DNA of 64,000 nucleotides, from the NCBI GenBank assembly GCA_028284905.1, contig JANQQU010000072.1:186001-250000 (forward strand), read 5' to 3'. This stretch comes from Calditrichia bacterium. Lineage in GTDB: Bacteria; Calditrichota; Calditrichia; RBG-13-44-9; J075. Shown piece by piece: positions 53,701 through 61,787 of the stretch; the first letter of the stretch is position 1; each line of letters opens with the position of its first letter. Below the pieces are notes generated by a model. That model was not told the origin of the DNA. It saw only the letters and a program-made list of their open reading frames with translations, and ran no database searches. Position numbers and translations under genes: made by a program.

Positions 53701-53923
53701 TCTGCAGACATTAACCGATCCGGATCCCAATGTCATCTATTGGGTGCGGGACAGCGGGCAATACCTGAATTACGTAAATAACGAGTGGACCGCGGTAGAG
53801 AGTGGAAGAATTGATAAAGTCATTGAAGACAGAGCATATATCGATATGCCGAACATGACATCTTTCAATTTTCTCAGTCCGCGGGAAATTTTCTTCGGTA
53901 TTCGCACAAACTTTAATTTTTAA
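50768..53923 (+). CDS. TonB-dependent receptor with carboxypeptidase-regulatory domain
   Basis: This 1051-residue outer-membrane receptor has a signal peptide at 1-21. Residues about 23-105 are a carboxypeptidase-regulatory-like domain (GKIAGQVIDKSSGEPLPGAN), and the plug contains LVIRGGGSDEALFLVDGVTF and GFNAEYGQVRSGIVNVVTKEG. The remaining 800 residues form the barrel. GGAG lies 7 bases before the ATG. By position it should import oligosaccharides made by GH20, GH18 or GH92. It heads the second copy of the receptor, secreted protein, PorV-like series. No SusD is present. It is close in N-terminal layout to the receptor at 24374-27037 but longer. Confidence 0.9.
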   Translation: MKTLGTIMAFLSLLALPLWAGTTGKIAGQVIDKSSGEPLPGANVLIEGTYMGASTDGEGYFIILNIPPGTYTVQAEMIGYAAKAVTDARVRIDQTTNINFNLSEESVAGEEVVVVAEREVVKDDVSTSVASVSGDEALELPVTSVNQVVNLQAGVEDGLVIRGGGSDEALFLVDGVTFRDPRNNQPVTGIALSAVQEISLERGGFNAEYGQVRSGIVNVVTKEGSTNKYEASFGVKYSEPRRKHFGVSPFDPNSMWLRPYLDPAVAFTGTESGAWDKHTQRQYPSFVGWNEISRQLIFDDDNPDNDLSPAAAQRLFMWQHRKQEITDQPDYEIDAGFGGPVPGIGKALGNMRFFTSYRGIREMLMIPLTRDDFREYNWNLKLTSNISPEMKLSFSTNVGKSYNIAVNGTEQRSSTDYIRSPWQIANQVALFPFTSSSRVFSNSYYSEAVVDHQSFALQFTHVLSPNTFYDAKLEHFARDYQTGPTDLRSDAQIEIAPGVFADEAPVGWSPLPTTGIGDGILFGGHTSTARDSSKVSTTSFKMDLTSQINRFNQIKTGVELVYSDLGFDFGTVNLTFPESNTYVNWSKFPLRGAFYIQDKLETKGFIANLGLRLDYSNANTSWINVDPFNRNFYSANFNPAEAFDQNDSESKWSLSPRLGISHPITENSKLFFNYGHFNQLPTYEQLYQLSRGAQNQVKLIGNPSLELAKTVSYELGYDHSLFNNYLIQLAAFYHDITNQQDFTEYFSASGGAAFSYTGVNNNSYEDIRAFELTLRKITGRWWRGFGTYTYQITTSGRFGKAKIFEDPSEQLNYDLDTENQYQFRPRARPRANLTLLLNTPKDFGPELLGGRLFEKWNLAFTARWQSGVYDTWPIINPQEFENIQRKGLTFTALRLSKNFSVGKIADISFFADVNNVFNSKNLSFVGFYDFNDLLDYYNSLHLPESDYYNNIPGDDRPGDFRDEDIAFQPIEQFSTLENLQTLTDPDPNVIYWVRDSGQYLNYVNNEWTAVESGRIDKVIEDRAYIDMPNMTSFNFLSPREIFFGIRTNFNF

Positions 53924-53943
53924 AAATTATTCCAGGAGCAATG

Positions 53944-56016
53944 ATGAGAAATCATAAAAACATTCATCACATTTCAGCCTTTTTCCTGGCAATCAGTCTG
54001 CTGATGCTTTGCACTTCCGGTAGTCTGAATGCCCAGGGCCAGGAGGTTCGCTGGATGCGGATTGGGGATTTGCACAACTGGTATTCCAGCCTGGGTGCGG
54101 AAATTGAAGTTGGACGCACCGGAGATGAAACCCAACAGCAGGACGGCTTGCGCTGGCCGGCACAATTCCAGTTTCAGGATAATGTTGCTGCCAAATCACT
54201 CTGGATTGGCACAACCAATTTCGACGATCCGATTCTTGGGCAGGTCGTTCCACATAAAGTGAATAGTGTGGGCACCCGCGATTTTGATCCGGTGGCAGAC
54301 ATCATGCCCGATGAATTCAAGATGGTCGGTCGATTCCGTGCCCCATTGGTTGTCGTAGACGGTAATGCAGCGACCGATAATCGTCTCAATGATATCGTCG
54401 ATGAAATTCGCGAAGACCAAATACAAGATCGCATGATCGTCAGCACCTTCCATTCCGGTATGGGCATTAGCTGTACCAGAAAAATCATCGGCTTTAGCCA
54501 GCAGAACCATGACGATTATTTTATCTACGAATACGTTTTCAAGAACACCGGTATCATCGATAATAATGGCACGACTCGTCCGGTACCTTTAACCGATGTC
54601 TGGTTTCATTTTCAACATCGCTATGCCATTGGTCATGAGGCCTTTCGTTGTGAGTGTGGTTGGGATCCGGAGAACAATATCAACTGGGGCCGGAATACTG
54701 TCAATCAAGTGGTCGGGCAGGATCCAAATGCAGCGGATTTCGAATTTCGGGCATCATACTCCTGGTATGGCCGCCATTCCCAGGCACCGGCGAATGATTT
54801 GGGCTTACCGCATTTCGGTCAATCGAAACCGCTGGCTGCCGCCAAGTTTATCGGCGTAATCACCCTGCACGCGGATACGGGGCCAGGCGATCAGACCGAT
54901 GATCTTTTTCAACCGCGCACAACTCAGTACCTGGGTTCCGATGATCAGGAAATTCAGCGTCGCGATCCTTTTAACACCTCGGTGATGACCCAAAAATACA
55001 ATGCAATGTCCGCCGGACATCCCAATCAAACCCATGCCCAGCAAGTCGGTAATGGTTTTGCAGATATCTGGGGCACCGACCCCGGTGGTTACTCCCAGGG
55101 ACAAGGATTTGGCCCGTATAACCTGCAGCCGGGCGACAGCATTCGCATTGTTATGGCAGAAGCCGTCGGTGGCCTTAGCCGGGAAAAAGCCTGGGAAGTT
55201 GGCCGCGCCTTTTACCGCCAGGAGCCTCCCTATACCATGCCGGATGGTTCCACAACAACAGATCGCATGGAATACAAGAATGCCTGGGTAATGACTGCGG
55301 AAGATTCGCTCTTTCAAGCGTTCCGCCGGGCTCGAGAGGTGTTCAACAATAATTATGAAATTCCCCTCCCCCCTCCTCCCCCAGATCAGTTTGAGGTCGC
55401 ATCCGGTGGTGATAAAATCAGCCTGACCTGGTCCAGTAATGCGGAATCCTGGCCAAACTTTGACGGCTATGAGGTTTATCGCGGATTTCGTAAATCCGAT
55501 ACAACCTTCACGAAAATCTTTGAATGCGATCGTAGCAATTTAGTCAACGCTTTTAACGATACCACCGCGCGCCGTGGCGAGAATTACTACTATTACGTGG
55601 TCAGCAAAGACGACGGCTCCACTAATGATATTAACCCTGGCGTGCCGTTAAGAAGCAGTAAGTTTTTTACAATCACAAACACACCGGCTTTTTTGCGCCG
55701 CCCTGCTTCGGAAGGTTTTACCGACATCCGCATCGTCCCGAATCCCTTCCATATTCAGGCGCGTGACCTGCAGTTCGGCTCCGGTCAGTCGAAAGATCGT
55801 ATTGCATTTTTTGGCCTGCCGCCGGTTTGCACAATCCGCATCTTTACTGAACGCGGTGATTTGATCAAGACCATCGAACATAATGACGGCACCGGGGATG
55901 AATTATGGGATTCCCTGACCGAATCCAGGCAATTGATTGTCAGTGGTTTATATATCGTACACTTTCAAACACCTGATGGACAATCCGATTTTCGAAAACT
56001 GATTGTCATCCGTTAA
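53944..56016 (+). CDS. Large secreted protein with Fn3 domain and T9SS-like tail
   Basis: This protein of about 690 residues has a signal peptide (to about SLNAQG). ATG 53944 is preferred over 53941 because AGGAG is then 5 rather than 2 bases away. Residues 25-450 match no family I know. They share patterns with the 975-residue protein at 21424, such as DYFIYEYVFKNTG and statements of paired aromatic and Asp residues. A proline run (PLPPPPPDQ, about residue 477) leads into an Fn3 domain (GDKISLTWSSNAES to GYEVYRGF). The last 90 residues (IVPNPFHIQARD, CTIRIFTERGDLIKT, SGLYIVHFQT) are a T9SS-like sorting tail. The receptor lies 17 bp upstream and a PorV-like gene follows. Function unknown; surface partner of the receptor is the favoured guess. 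Confidence 0.75.
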   Translation: MRNHKNIHHISAFFLAISLLMLCTSGSLNAQGQEVRWMRIGDLHNWYSSLGAEIEVGRTGDETQQQDGLRWPAQFQFQDNVAAKSLWIGTTNFDDPILGQVVPHKVNSVGTRDFDPVADIMPDEFKMVGRFRAPLVVVDGNAATDNRLNDIVDEIREDQIQDRMIVSTFHSGMGISCTRKIIGFSQQNHDDYFIYEYVFKNTGIIDNNGTTRPVPLTDVWFHFQHRYAIGHEAFRCECGWDPENNINWGRNTVNQVVGQDPNAADFEFRASYSWYGRHSQAPANDLGLPHFGQSKPLAAAKFIGVITLHADTGPGDQTDDLFQPRTTQYLGSDDQEIQRRDPFNTSVMTQKYNAMSAGHPNQTHAQQVGNGFADIWGTDPGGYSQGQGFGPYNLQPGDSIRIVMAEAVGGLSREKAWEVGRAFYRQEPPYTMPDGSTTTDRMEYKNAWVMTAEDSLFQAFRRAREVFNNNYEIPLPPPPPDQFEVASGGDKISLTWSSNAESWPNFDGYEVYRGFRKSDTTFTKIFECDRSNLVNAFNDTTARRGENYYYYVVSKDDGSTNDINPGVPLRSSKFFTITNTPAFLRRPASEGFTDIRIVPNPFHIQARDLQFGSGQSKDRIAFFGLPPVCTIRIFTERGDLIKTIEHNDGTGDELWDSLTESRQLIVSGLYIVHFQTPDGQSDFRKLIVIR

Positions 56017-56073
56017 GCTATTTGAATCGATAAGAATAAACCACCACACATCATGTGTGTTAGGAGAAAAACA

Positions 56074-57087
56074 ATGAATAGAAAATTTAGATTTTACATC
56101 TCGTTAGTGCTCTTCTCATACCTGGGTTTTAGCAGTATGGGATTAGCACAGGAAAACGTGAAACTGGCGCAAACAGGATTTCAATTTCTCAGCGTCGTTT
56201 CCGATGCCCGGGCTGCGGCACTTGCCGGTAGCATGAACAGCCTGGATATGCGTTCCAGTGCGCTCTTCTTCAATCCGGCCAGCATGGGCTTTATGAACGG
56301 ATTTGTTGATGCCTCTTTCAGTAAAAACAACTGGATCGCAGACATCGCTCATAACAACTTCAGTGCGGCGATCAATCCGAACAATGGCCGTTATGGCGCT
56401 TTTGGGTTTACCTTGCAGAATGTCGACTATGGCGATGTGCAGGGAACAGTCGTTGCCGATAATGAACTGGGTTACATCGACACCGGTATTATTAATCCCA
56501 GTGCAATCGCAGTTGGTCTCGGCTATGCCCGGCGCTTAAATGAGCGTTTTGCTGTCGGTGGGCAGATCCGTTATGTCCGGCAGTCTCTCGGTGAGAACAA
56601 TGTCGTCCTCTCTATTTCCAGCGAAGATACCACAACGCAGGTAATGAAGAATGAAGTATCACCGTTGGCTTTCGATTTCGGCACACTATTTAAGACCGGT
56701 TTGAAAAGCCTCGCCTTTGGCATGTCGGTCCGAAATTTTTCCACGGAAGTAGAATATGCCGAGGAAGGGTTTCAACTACCGTTGATCTTCAACCTGGGTG
56801 TATCCATGAATTTAATGGATCTTTTCAATGAAGAGTCCAGCCAGGCGGTGCTACTGTCAGTAAACGCAACACATCCCCGCTCCCACCCGGAACAATTGAT
56901 TGTCGGCCTGGAATACTCCTTTCAGGATGCGATCTACCTGCGCGGTGGATATATAACCAATAACGACGAAGACGATGTTTCCTTCGGATTCGGTGTATCT
57001 CAATTCGGCCTGGAAGTCGATTATGCTTACACGCCTTTTGGCGTCTTCGATAATGTGCAACGATTCACCATTCGTTTTTGGAAGTGA
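56074..57087 (+). CDS. PorV/PorQ-family outer-membrane beta-barrel protein
   Basis: This 337-residue protein starts at ATG 56074, which has TAGGAG 7-8 bases upstream; an earlier ATG (56053) lies within a small hairpin, CACACA/TGTGTG (56045-56059). The signal peptide ends near GLAQE. The PorV/PorQ signature follows: FQFLSVVSDARAAALAGS, then SSALFFNPASMGFM. The barrel ends FTIRFWK. It is the counterpart of the gene at 20304-21338, in the same place behind a receptor and a tailed secreted protein. Role by family: outer-membrane shuttle for T9SS cargo. Confidence 0.86.
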   Translation: MNRKFRFYISLVLFSYLGFSSMGLAQENVKLAQTGFQFLSVVSDARAAALAGSMNSLDMRSSALFFNPASMGFMNGFVDASFSKNNWIADIAHNNFSAAINPNNGRYGAFGFTLQNVDYGDVQGTVVADNELGYIDTGIINPSAIAVGLGYARRLNERFAVGGQIRYVRQSLGENNVVLSISSEDTTTQVMKNEVSPLAFDFGTLFKTGLKSLAFGMSVRNFSTEVEYAEEGFQLPLIFNLGVSMNLMDLFNEESSQAVLLSVNATHPRSHPEQLIVGLEYSFQDAIYLRGGYITNNDEDDVSFGFGVSQFGLEVDYAYTPFGVFDNVQRFTIRFWK

Positions 57088-57121
57088 ACCAAAAGCTGAA
57101 CTGATTAGACAGGAGCAAATT

Positions 57122-58363
57122 ATGATAAACAAAAAATACCTGAGAACAATGGGCATTGGCCTCTTCCTGCTCTCTTTCAGCTGGTTCGGATGCGATACTG
57201 AAGATCCGGCTGTGATATTCGATCCCGACGATTCCGGGCAGCCGGCCCCGGTGATTAATAGCGTCGAACCACCGATTGGCATCGCAATTATCGGCAGGAT
57301 TACCCTAAACGGTAATAATTTTTCATCAGATGTTAACGACAACCTCGTTTATTTTGAAGATAAATTAGCGACGGTAGAATCGGCATCTCCGACCCAGCTT
57401 GTTGTGGTTGCACCGGATACCGTCAAGGATTCCTTGCGTATCCGCCTGTTTGTTAATGGGGCATTTCAGTCGACGGATTTTTTTCCCTATGAGCTTGATG
57501 CCGTCAACAAAGAGTATGGCGATTTCACCAGTAGCGATAATATCAATTCCCTGGAAGTTGATAATAACGAAAACGTATATGTGCATTTACGCGCCCGTAA
57601 CGTTACCATGGTGACGCCAAACGGAGATAAAAGCGAATATGCCACCACCAGCTTTAACCGTTCCGGCGAAATGCGTTTTGGCCCCGGTGGCTACCTCTAC
57701 ATTCAGAGAGCGAATACAACCACCCCGGATGAAGAATTGCATCGGGTGCCCCCCGGTGGCGGTGCTTCGGAATTGTATCTTACTTTTCCGACCCGGGTAT
57801 TTTCGTTCGACTTCGATCAAAACGGCATCCTTTTTGGCGGTGCCCGCGATAGTGGATTTTATGCTGTGAACAGCAATGCGGAAATTACCCGCACCGGCAA
57901 GCTGACGGATTTCGATATTCGTTCGGTACGAGTCTACGATGGATATGTTTATGGCGCAGCAGAATACCGGGGTAGTGATGCCGGGATTCCGGCGCAAGCG
58001 GTATGGCGCTGTCAGATTTTATCCAACGATGGTCAGCTAGGTGACCCGGAAGTTGCTTTCGATTGGGCAACCACCGGCGACTCCAGCGGCTCCGATCTTC
58101 AGACGGTTGCTTTCGATGAAAATGGCGTAATGTATATCGGTACAACTAATCTTGGTGATACTAATCCGATAACCGTTGTCCATCCCGATGGTAGTCACGA
58201 GCCATTATATCCGGGACTCTTACAATTTCAATCGCGCCAACTGGTTTGGGGAAACAGCGTCATTTTATATGAAAATCGCGGTGGATTTTTCCCGGCCAAT
58301 CGCCGATTGGTACGAATTATCATGACCGCCCCCAGCGCACCATATTATGGTAGACAATTATAA
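57122..58363 (+). CDS. IPT/TIG-domain lipoprotein with propeller-like body
   Basis: This 413-residue lipoprotein starts at ATG 57122 (MINKKYL), with AGGAG 6 bases upstream; a longer reading frame reaches back into the previous gene and is rejected. The lipobox is SWFGC. Residues about 40-115 are an IPT/TIG immunoglobulin-like domain (PVINSVEPPIGIAIIGRITL, then VVVAPDTVKDSLRIRLFVNG). The rest has repeating strands like NSLEVDNNENVYVHL, FSFDFDQNGILFGG and VAFDENGVMYIGTTN, consistent with a beta-propeller. Such lipoproteins next to TonB receptors often bind glycans at the surface, in the way of SusE/SusF. The ligand is unknown. Confidence 0.8.
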   Translation: MINKKYLRTMGIGLFLLSFSWFGCDTEDPAVIFDPDDSGQPAPVINSVEPPIGIAIIGRITLNGNNFSSDVNDNLVYFEDKLATVESASPTQLVVVAPDTVKDSLRIRLFVNGAFQSTDFFPYELDAVNKEYGDFTSSDNINSLEVDNNENVYVHLRARNVTMVTPNGDKSEYATTSFNRSGEMRFGPGGYLYIQRANTTTPDEELHRVPPGGGASELYLTFPTRVFSFDFDQNGILFGGARDSGFYAVNSNAEITRTGKLTDFDIRSVRVYDGYVYGAAEYRGSDAGIPAQAVWRCQILSNDGQLGDPEVAFDWATTGDSSGSDLQTVAFDENGVMYIGTTNLGDTNPITVVHPDGSHEPLYPGLLQFQSRQLVWGNSVILYENRGGFFPANRRLVRIIMTAPSAPYYGRQL

Positions 58364-58486
58364 GCACCCAAAGTTTGGAGTGCCTAAAGTTTGAAGTGTC
58401 TAAAGTTTGAAGTGAAAAACAACTTTAGGCACTTTAGATCATTTTAGGCACTTTAGATCACTATAAGCACTTTAGATCACTTCAAC
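58364..58486. repeat. Short-unit repeat arranged as inverted pair (family CACTTTAG), copy 2
   Basis: The left half (58364-58415) has CTAAAGTTTGAAGTG units, and the right half (58420-58486) has CACTTTAGAT-type units, joined by AAAAACAAC, as in copy 1 at 48613. It fills the gap before the GH92 gene. The unit length is 9-10 bp on the right and about 15 on the left. Confidence 0.85.
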
Positions 58487-58506
58487 CTCCAAATAAAGGC
58501 AGCTCC

Positions 58507-61470
58507 ATGAGCAACTTCCTTTATAAATCCCTCTGCTTTCTTTTTTGCTCAACTATTCTATGCTTTTCACAATCACAGTATACAAAATGGGTTGATCCGT
58601 TTATTGGTACTGCTGCACACGGCCATACCTTCCCGGGAGCAACGCTTCCCTTTGGCATGGTCCAGCTTAGCCCGGATACCGGCACCGAGGGCTGGGACTG
58701 GTGCTCCGGATATCATAGTTCCGATTCATCAATCATTGGTTTTAGTCATACGCATCTTAGCGGCACCGGTGCCATCGATTATGGCGATATATTACTAATG
58801 CCGTTTACCGGCAATGGAAAATGGCAAGCGGGCAGCAAGGAAGATCCCGATGCCGGTTATCGCTCCCGCTTTCGTCATGAAACCGAAGAAGCATCCCCGG
58901 GATATTATCGGGTACTGCTGGACGATTACGGGATTGAAGCAGAATTAACAACGACCAGACGTGCCGGCTTTCATCAGTATACTTTTCCTGCTGCCAATAA
59001 CGCCGGTATCATTGTCGATTTGCAGCACGGTCTGGGGGACAATGTTAGCGAAGCCTGGATTCGCATCGTCAATGATCGGCAAATTGAGGGACTGCGCCGC
59101 TCAACCGGATGGGCAAATGATCAGCATGTCTATTTTGTGGCGGAATTTTCCAAACCATTTTTACAAGCGATTATCAATGTTGATGGTAATATGCAAATCG
59201 CTGTAAAAGAAGCGAATGGCAAAGATATTAAAGCGATGCTGAATTTTGCTGTAGACGCGGGAGAAAGTATCCAGGCAAAAGTCGCCATTTCCGCAGTTGA
59301 TGTTACCGGGGCCCGGAAAAATCTCGCCTTCGAAATTCCCGGTTGGGATTTTGATAATATCCGCAAACAAGCAGATCAAACCTGGCATGAGCAGCTTGCG
59401 AAAATCCATGTTGAAGGCGGCACGGATTTACAGAAGACCGCTTTTTATACGGCACTATACCATGCTTGCATTGCCCCGAATCTGTTTATGGATGTCGATG
59501 GCCGTTATCGTGGGCAGGACCGGGCCATATACCAAAGCGATGATTTCGATTACTACACAGTTTTTTCTCTCTGGGATACTTTTCGGGCAACCCATCCGCT
59601 TTTTACTATCTTGGAGCCGGATCGCACAATCGATTTTATTAGGACGATGTTGGCGATGTATGAACAAAGCGGTGAACTGCCAATCTGGGAGCTGGCCGGT
59701 AATGAAACCGGTACGATGATTGGTTACCATGCCATTCCGGTGATCGCTGATGCTTACCTGAAAGGCATTACTGAAATCGATACCGCGCTGGCAATTACCG
59801 CCATGATGGCCAGTGCGGAAGCCAATAGCCGCGGCAGAGCCCTTTATCGGGAGCGCGGATTTATTCCCTCCGATAAAGAGACCGAATCCGTCTCGAAAAC
59901 CCTGGAATATGCCTATGATGACTGGTGCATCGCCCGCATGGCAAAAGCACTTGGCCGCCAGGATGATTTTGAGTACTTCAGCCAACGCGCCCAGTTTTAT
60001 CGAAATGTTTTCGACGCAGAGAGCAAATTTATGCGGGGGAAAATGCGCACTGGTGCCTGGCGGTCGCCGTTCGATCCCGCCCATTCCCAGCATGGCGGCG
60101 ATTATACCGAAGCCAATGCCTGGCAATACAACTGGTTTGTTCCCCATGATGTTGAGGGTTTAATTTCCCTCATGGGTGGAGAAAAGACCTTCCTGCAACA
60201 GCTGGATTCTCTTTTCGATCAAGCCGAGGGCGACCATGCCTATTCGGATATTTCAGGACTGATTGGCCAGTATGCCCATGGTAACGAGCCAAGTCACCAC
60301 GTTGGCTATCTCTACAACTATCTCGGGATGCCCTGGAAAACCCAGGAACGAGTGCGCACGATTATGGATCGCTTCTACACCGATCAACGAGATGGACTAT
60401 GCGGCAATGAAGATTGCGGCCAAATGTCCGCCTGGTATGTCTTTAGTGCGCTCGGATTCTATCCGGTATGCCCGGGAGACGATGCCTACGTTTTTGGCAG
60501 TCCCATTTTTGAAAAAGCAGTTATTCACCTGGAAAATGGGCAGCAATTTGAGATTAACGCCCCCGGCGCTTCTGCCGAGAACAAATACATTCAGGCGGTG
60601 TCGATGAACGGCCAGGCACATCGCACATCTTATTTTCGTCATGATGATATGCTTGCCGGTGGGGAGCTCAATATTAAGATGGGGGCATCCCCGAATCAAG
60701 ATTGGGGAACCCGCCCTGAAGATCGCCCGCAGCGTAGAGATATCATCCCCATCTCCCCTACCCCAATGTTTGAATTTGCAGCGGAGTTTATTACCGATTC
60801 ACTCAGTGTTAGCCTCTTCACCGCCAGCGAAAATGCACGAATTTACTACGAAACCAGTTTTTACAACATCCCGGACAGCAGCACTTCTCAGCGTTATGAA
60901 AAACCGTTGGTTATCTCAAAAGAGACCACAATTAGCGCTCGCGCTTATCAGGAAGGGATGCTACCGAGCAGCGTGGTGCATCAGCAATTTTTTAAAGCGC
61001 CGCCTTTAAAAATTACCTCGCTGGAGAATCAATTTCATCCGAAGTATACCGCCGGTGGCGAGATTGCCTTAATCAACGGCATCGAGGGCAGCAATAATTT
61101 TCATGATGGTAACTGGCAAGGCTACGAAGCTGTTGACCTGAACGTGATTATCGAACTGGAAGAACTTGCCCCAGTGGAACGGGTAACAGCAAACTTCCTT
61201 CAAGACAATGGCTCCTGGATATTTATGCCGACCGAGGTTACTTTTTCCTTTTCAATCGATGGCGAATATTTTATAGATTTTATAACTATTACACCCAAGA
61301 CTTCACAAAAGCAATCCGGGCCAATAATTGAGCAAATTACTACAAATATGAATAACGTAGAGGCTCGTTATATCCAGGTTCGTGCTAAAAACACTGGTAT
61401 ATGCCCGGACTGGCATAAAGGGGCTGGTGGCAAGGCCTGGTTATTTGTCGATGAAATCAGTATCGACTAA
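58507..61470 (+). CDS. GH92 alpha-mannosidase with C-terminal binding module
   Basis: This 987-residue exported enzyme (signal peptide to about CFSQS) removes alpha-linked mannose, typically from N-glycans, with calcium. The family pattern is full: WVDPFIGTAAHGHTFPGA, GTEGWDWCSGYH, GFSHTHLSGTGAIDYGD, NEPSHHVGYLYNYLG, CGNEDCGQMSAWYVFS and FYPVCPGDDAYVFGSP. Residues about 760-840 are a diverged chitobiase-C-like domain, and the last 140 are an F5/8C-like domain (WIFMPTEVTFSFS, ending PDWHKGAGGKAWLFVDEI). AAAGG precedes the ATG. It belongs to the block with GH20 and GH18. Alpha-1,2-mannosidase activity is the commonest in the family; the linkage is not readable. Confidence 0.92.
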   Translation: MSNFLYKSLCFLFCSTILCFSQSQYTKWVDPFIGTAAHGHTFPGATLPFGMVQLSPDTGTEGWDWCSGYHSSDSSIIGFSHTHLSGTGAIDYGDILLMPFTGNGKWQAGSKEDPDAGYRSRFRHETEEASPGYYRVLLDDYGIEAELTTTRRAGFHQYTFPAANNAGIIVDLQHGLGDNVSEAWIRIVNDRQIEGLRRSTGWANDQHVYFVAEFSKPFLQAIINVDGNMQIAVKEANGKDIKAMLNFAVDAGESIQAKVAISAVDVTGARKNLAFEIPGWDFDNIRKQADQTWHEQLAKIHVEGGTDLQKTAFYTALYHACIAPNLFMDVDGRYRGQDRAIYQSDDFDYYTVFSLWDTFRATHPLFTILEPDRTIDFIRTMLAMYEQSGELPIWELAGNETGTMIGYHAIPVIADAYLKGITEIDTALAITAMMASAEANSRGRALYRERGFIPSDKETESVSKTLEYAYDDWCIARMAKALGRQDDFEYFSQRAQFYRNVFDAESKFMRGKMRTGAWRSPFDPAHSQHGGDYTEANAWQYNWFVPHDVEGLISLMGGEKTFLQQLDSLFDQAEGDHAYSDISGLIGQYAHGNEPSHHVGYLYNYLGMPWKTQERVRTIMDRFYTDQRDGLCGNEDCGQMSAWYVFSALGFYPVCPGDDAYVFGSPIFEKAVIHLENGQQFEINAPGASAENKYIQAVSMNGQAHRTSYFRHDDMLAGGELNIKMGASPNQDWGTRPEDRPQRRDIIPISPTPMFEFAAEFITDSLSVSLFTASENARIYYETSFYNIPDSSTSQRYEKPLVISKETTISARAYQEGMLPSSVVHQQFFKAPPLKITSLENQFHPKYTAGGEIALINGIEGSNNFHDGNWQGYEAVDLNVIIELEELAPVERVTANFLQDNGSWIFMPTEVTFSFSIDGEYFIDFITITPKTSQKQSGPIIEQITTNMNNVEARYIQVRAKNTGICPDWHKGAGGKAWLFVDEISID

Positions 61471-61503
61471 TTCGGGTGCAGATTAAGGCACAGCTTAAGT
61501 TTA

Positions 61504-61733
61504 GCCACAGATCTTCACTGATGAACACGGATTTACTTCGGGTAAAATCAACGCAAAAGACTTTGTTTACGAACAAAGAACATTCGATTATAAGTAGCAG
61601 GGGTTTTATTTTTCTGAGTTTCCTGCCGTTAGGAAATAAAATGCTGATTATTCTACAGACATGCTTTGAGTTTATAAGAGAATTGATATTTATATACACT
61701 TTTCATCCGTGTGAAACAGTGTAAACCCGTGGC
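61504..61733. repeat. Intergenic element bounded by 33-bp inverted repeats
   Basis: The 317-bp gap 61471-61787 holds a left arm (61504-61536, starting GCCACAGATC) and a right arm (61701-61733, inverse, starting GCCACGGGTT) that agree in 23 of 33 positions. Both contain CACTG and ACACGGAT. The 164 bp between them contain a small perfect hairpin CTTTGTT/AACAAAG (61561-61578) and no credible gene. The left arm includes ATGAACACGGAT, but the reading frame after it matches nothing known to me. It could be a non-coding mobile or structural element. Confidence 0.7.
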
Positions 61734-61787
61734 AAGAACTTTTATGCCGGGAACTACAAATCCAATTCATTAAGACGAGAGGCTGTA

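Noticed and set aside
56975-57121. Longer start for the IPT/TIG lipoprotein
   Set aside because: The extension lies inside the PorV-like gene; ATG 57122 has AGGAG at the right distance and opens a lipoprotein signal.
59455-60147. 230-residue frame antisense to the GH92 gene
   Set aside because: Shadow of the strongly conserved GH92 sequence, without start signals of its own.
61476-61724. 82-residue frame inside the inverted-repeat element, including MNTD at 61519
   Set aside because: The MNTD start recalls small GxxExxY-type genes found near such repeats, but the following residues do not match and the frame lacks a ribosome site.
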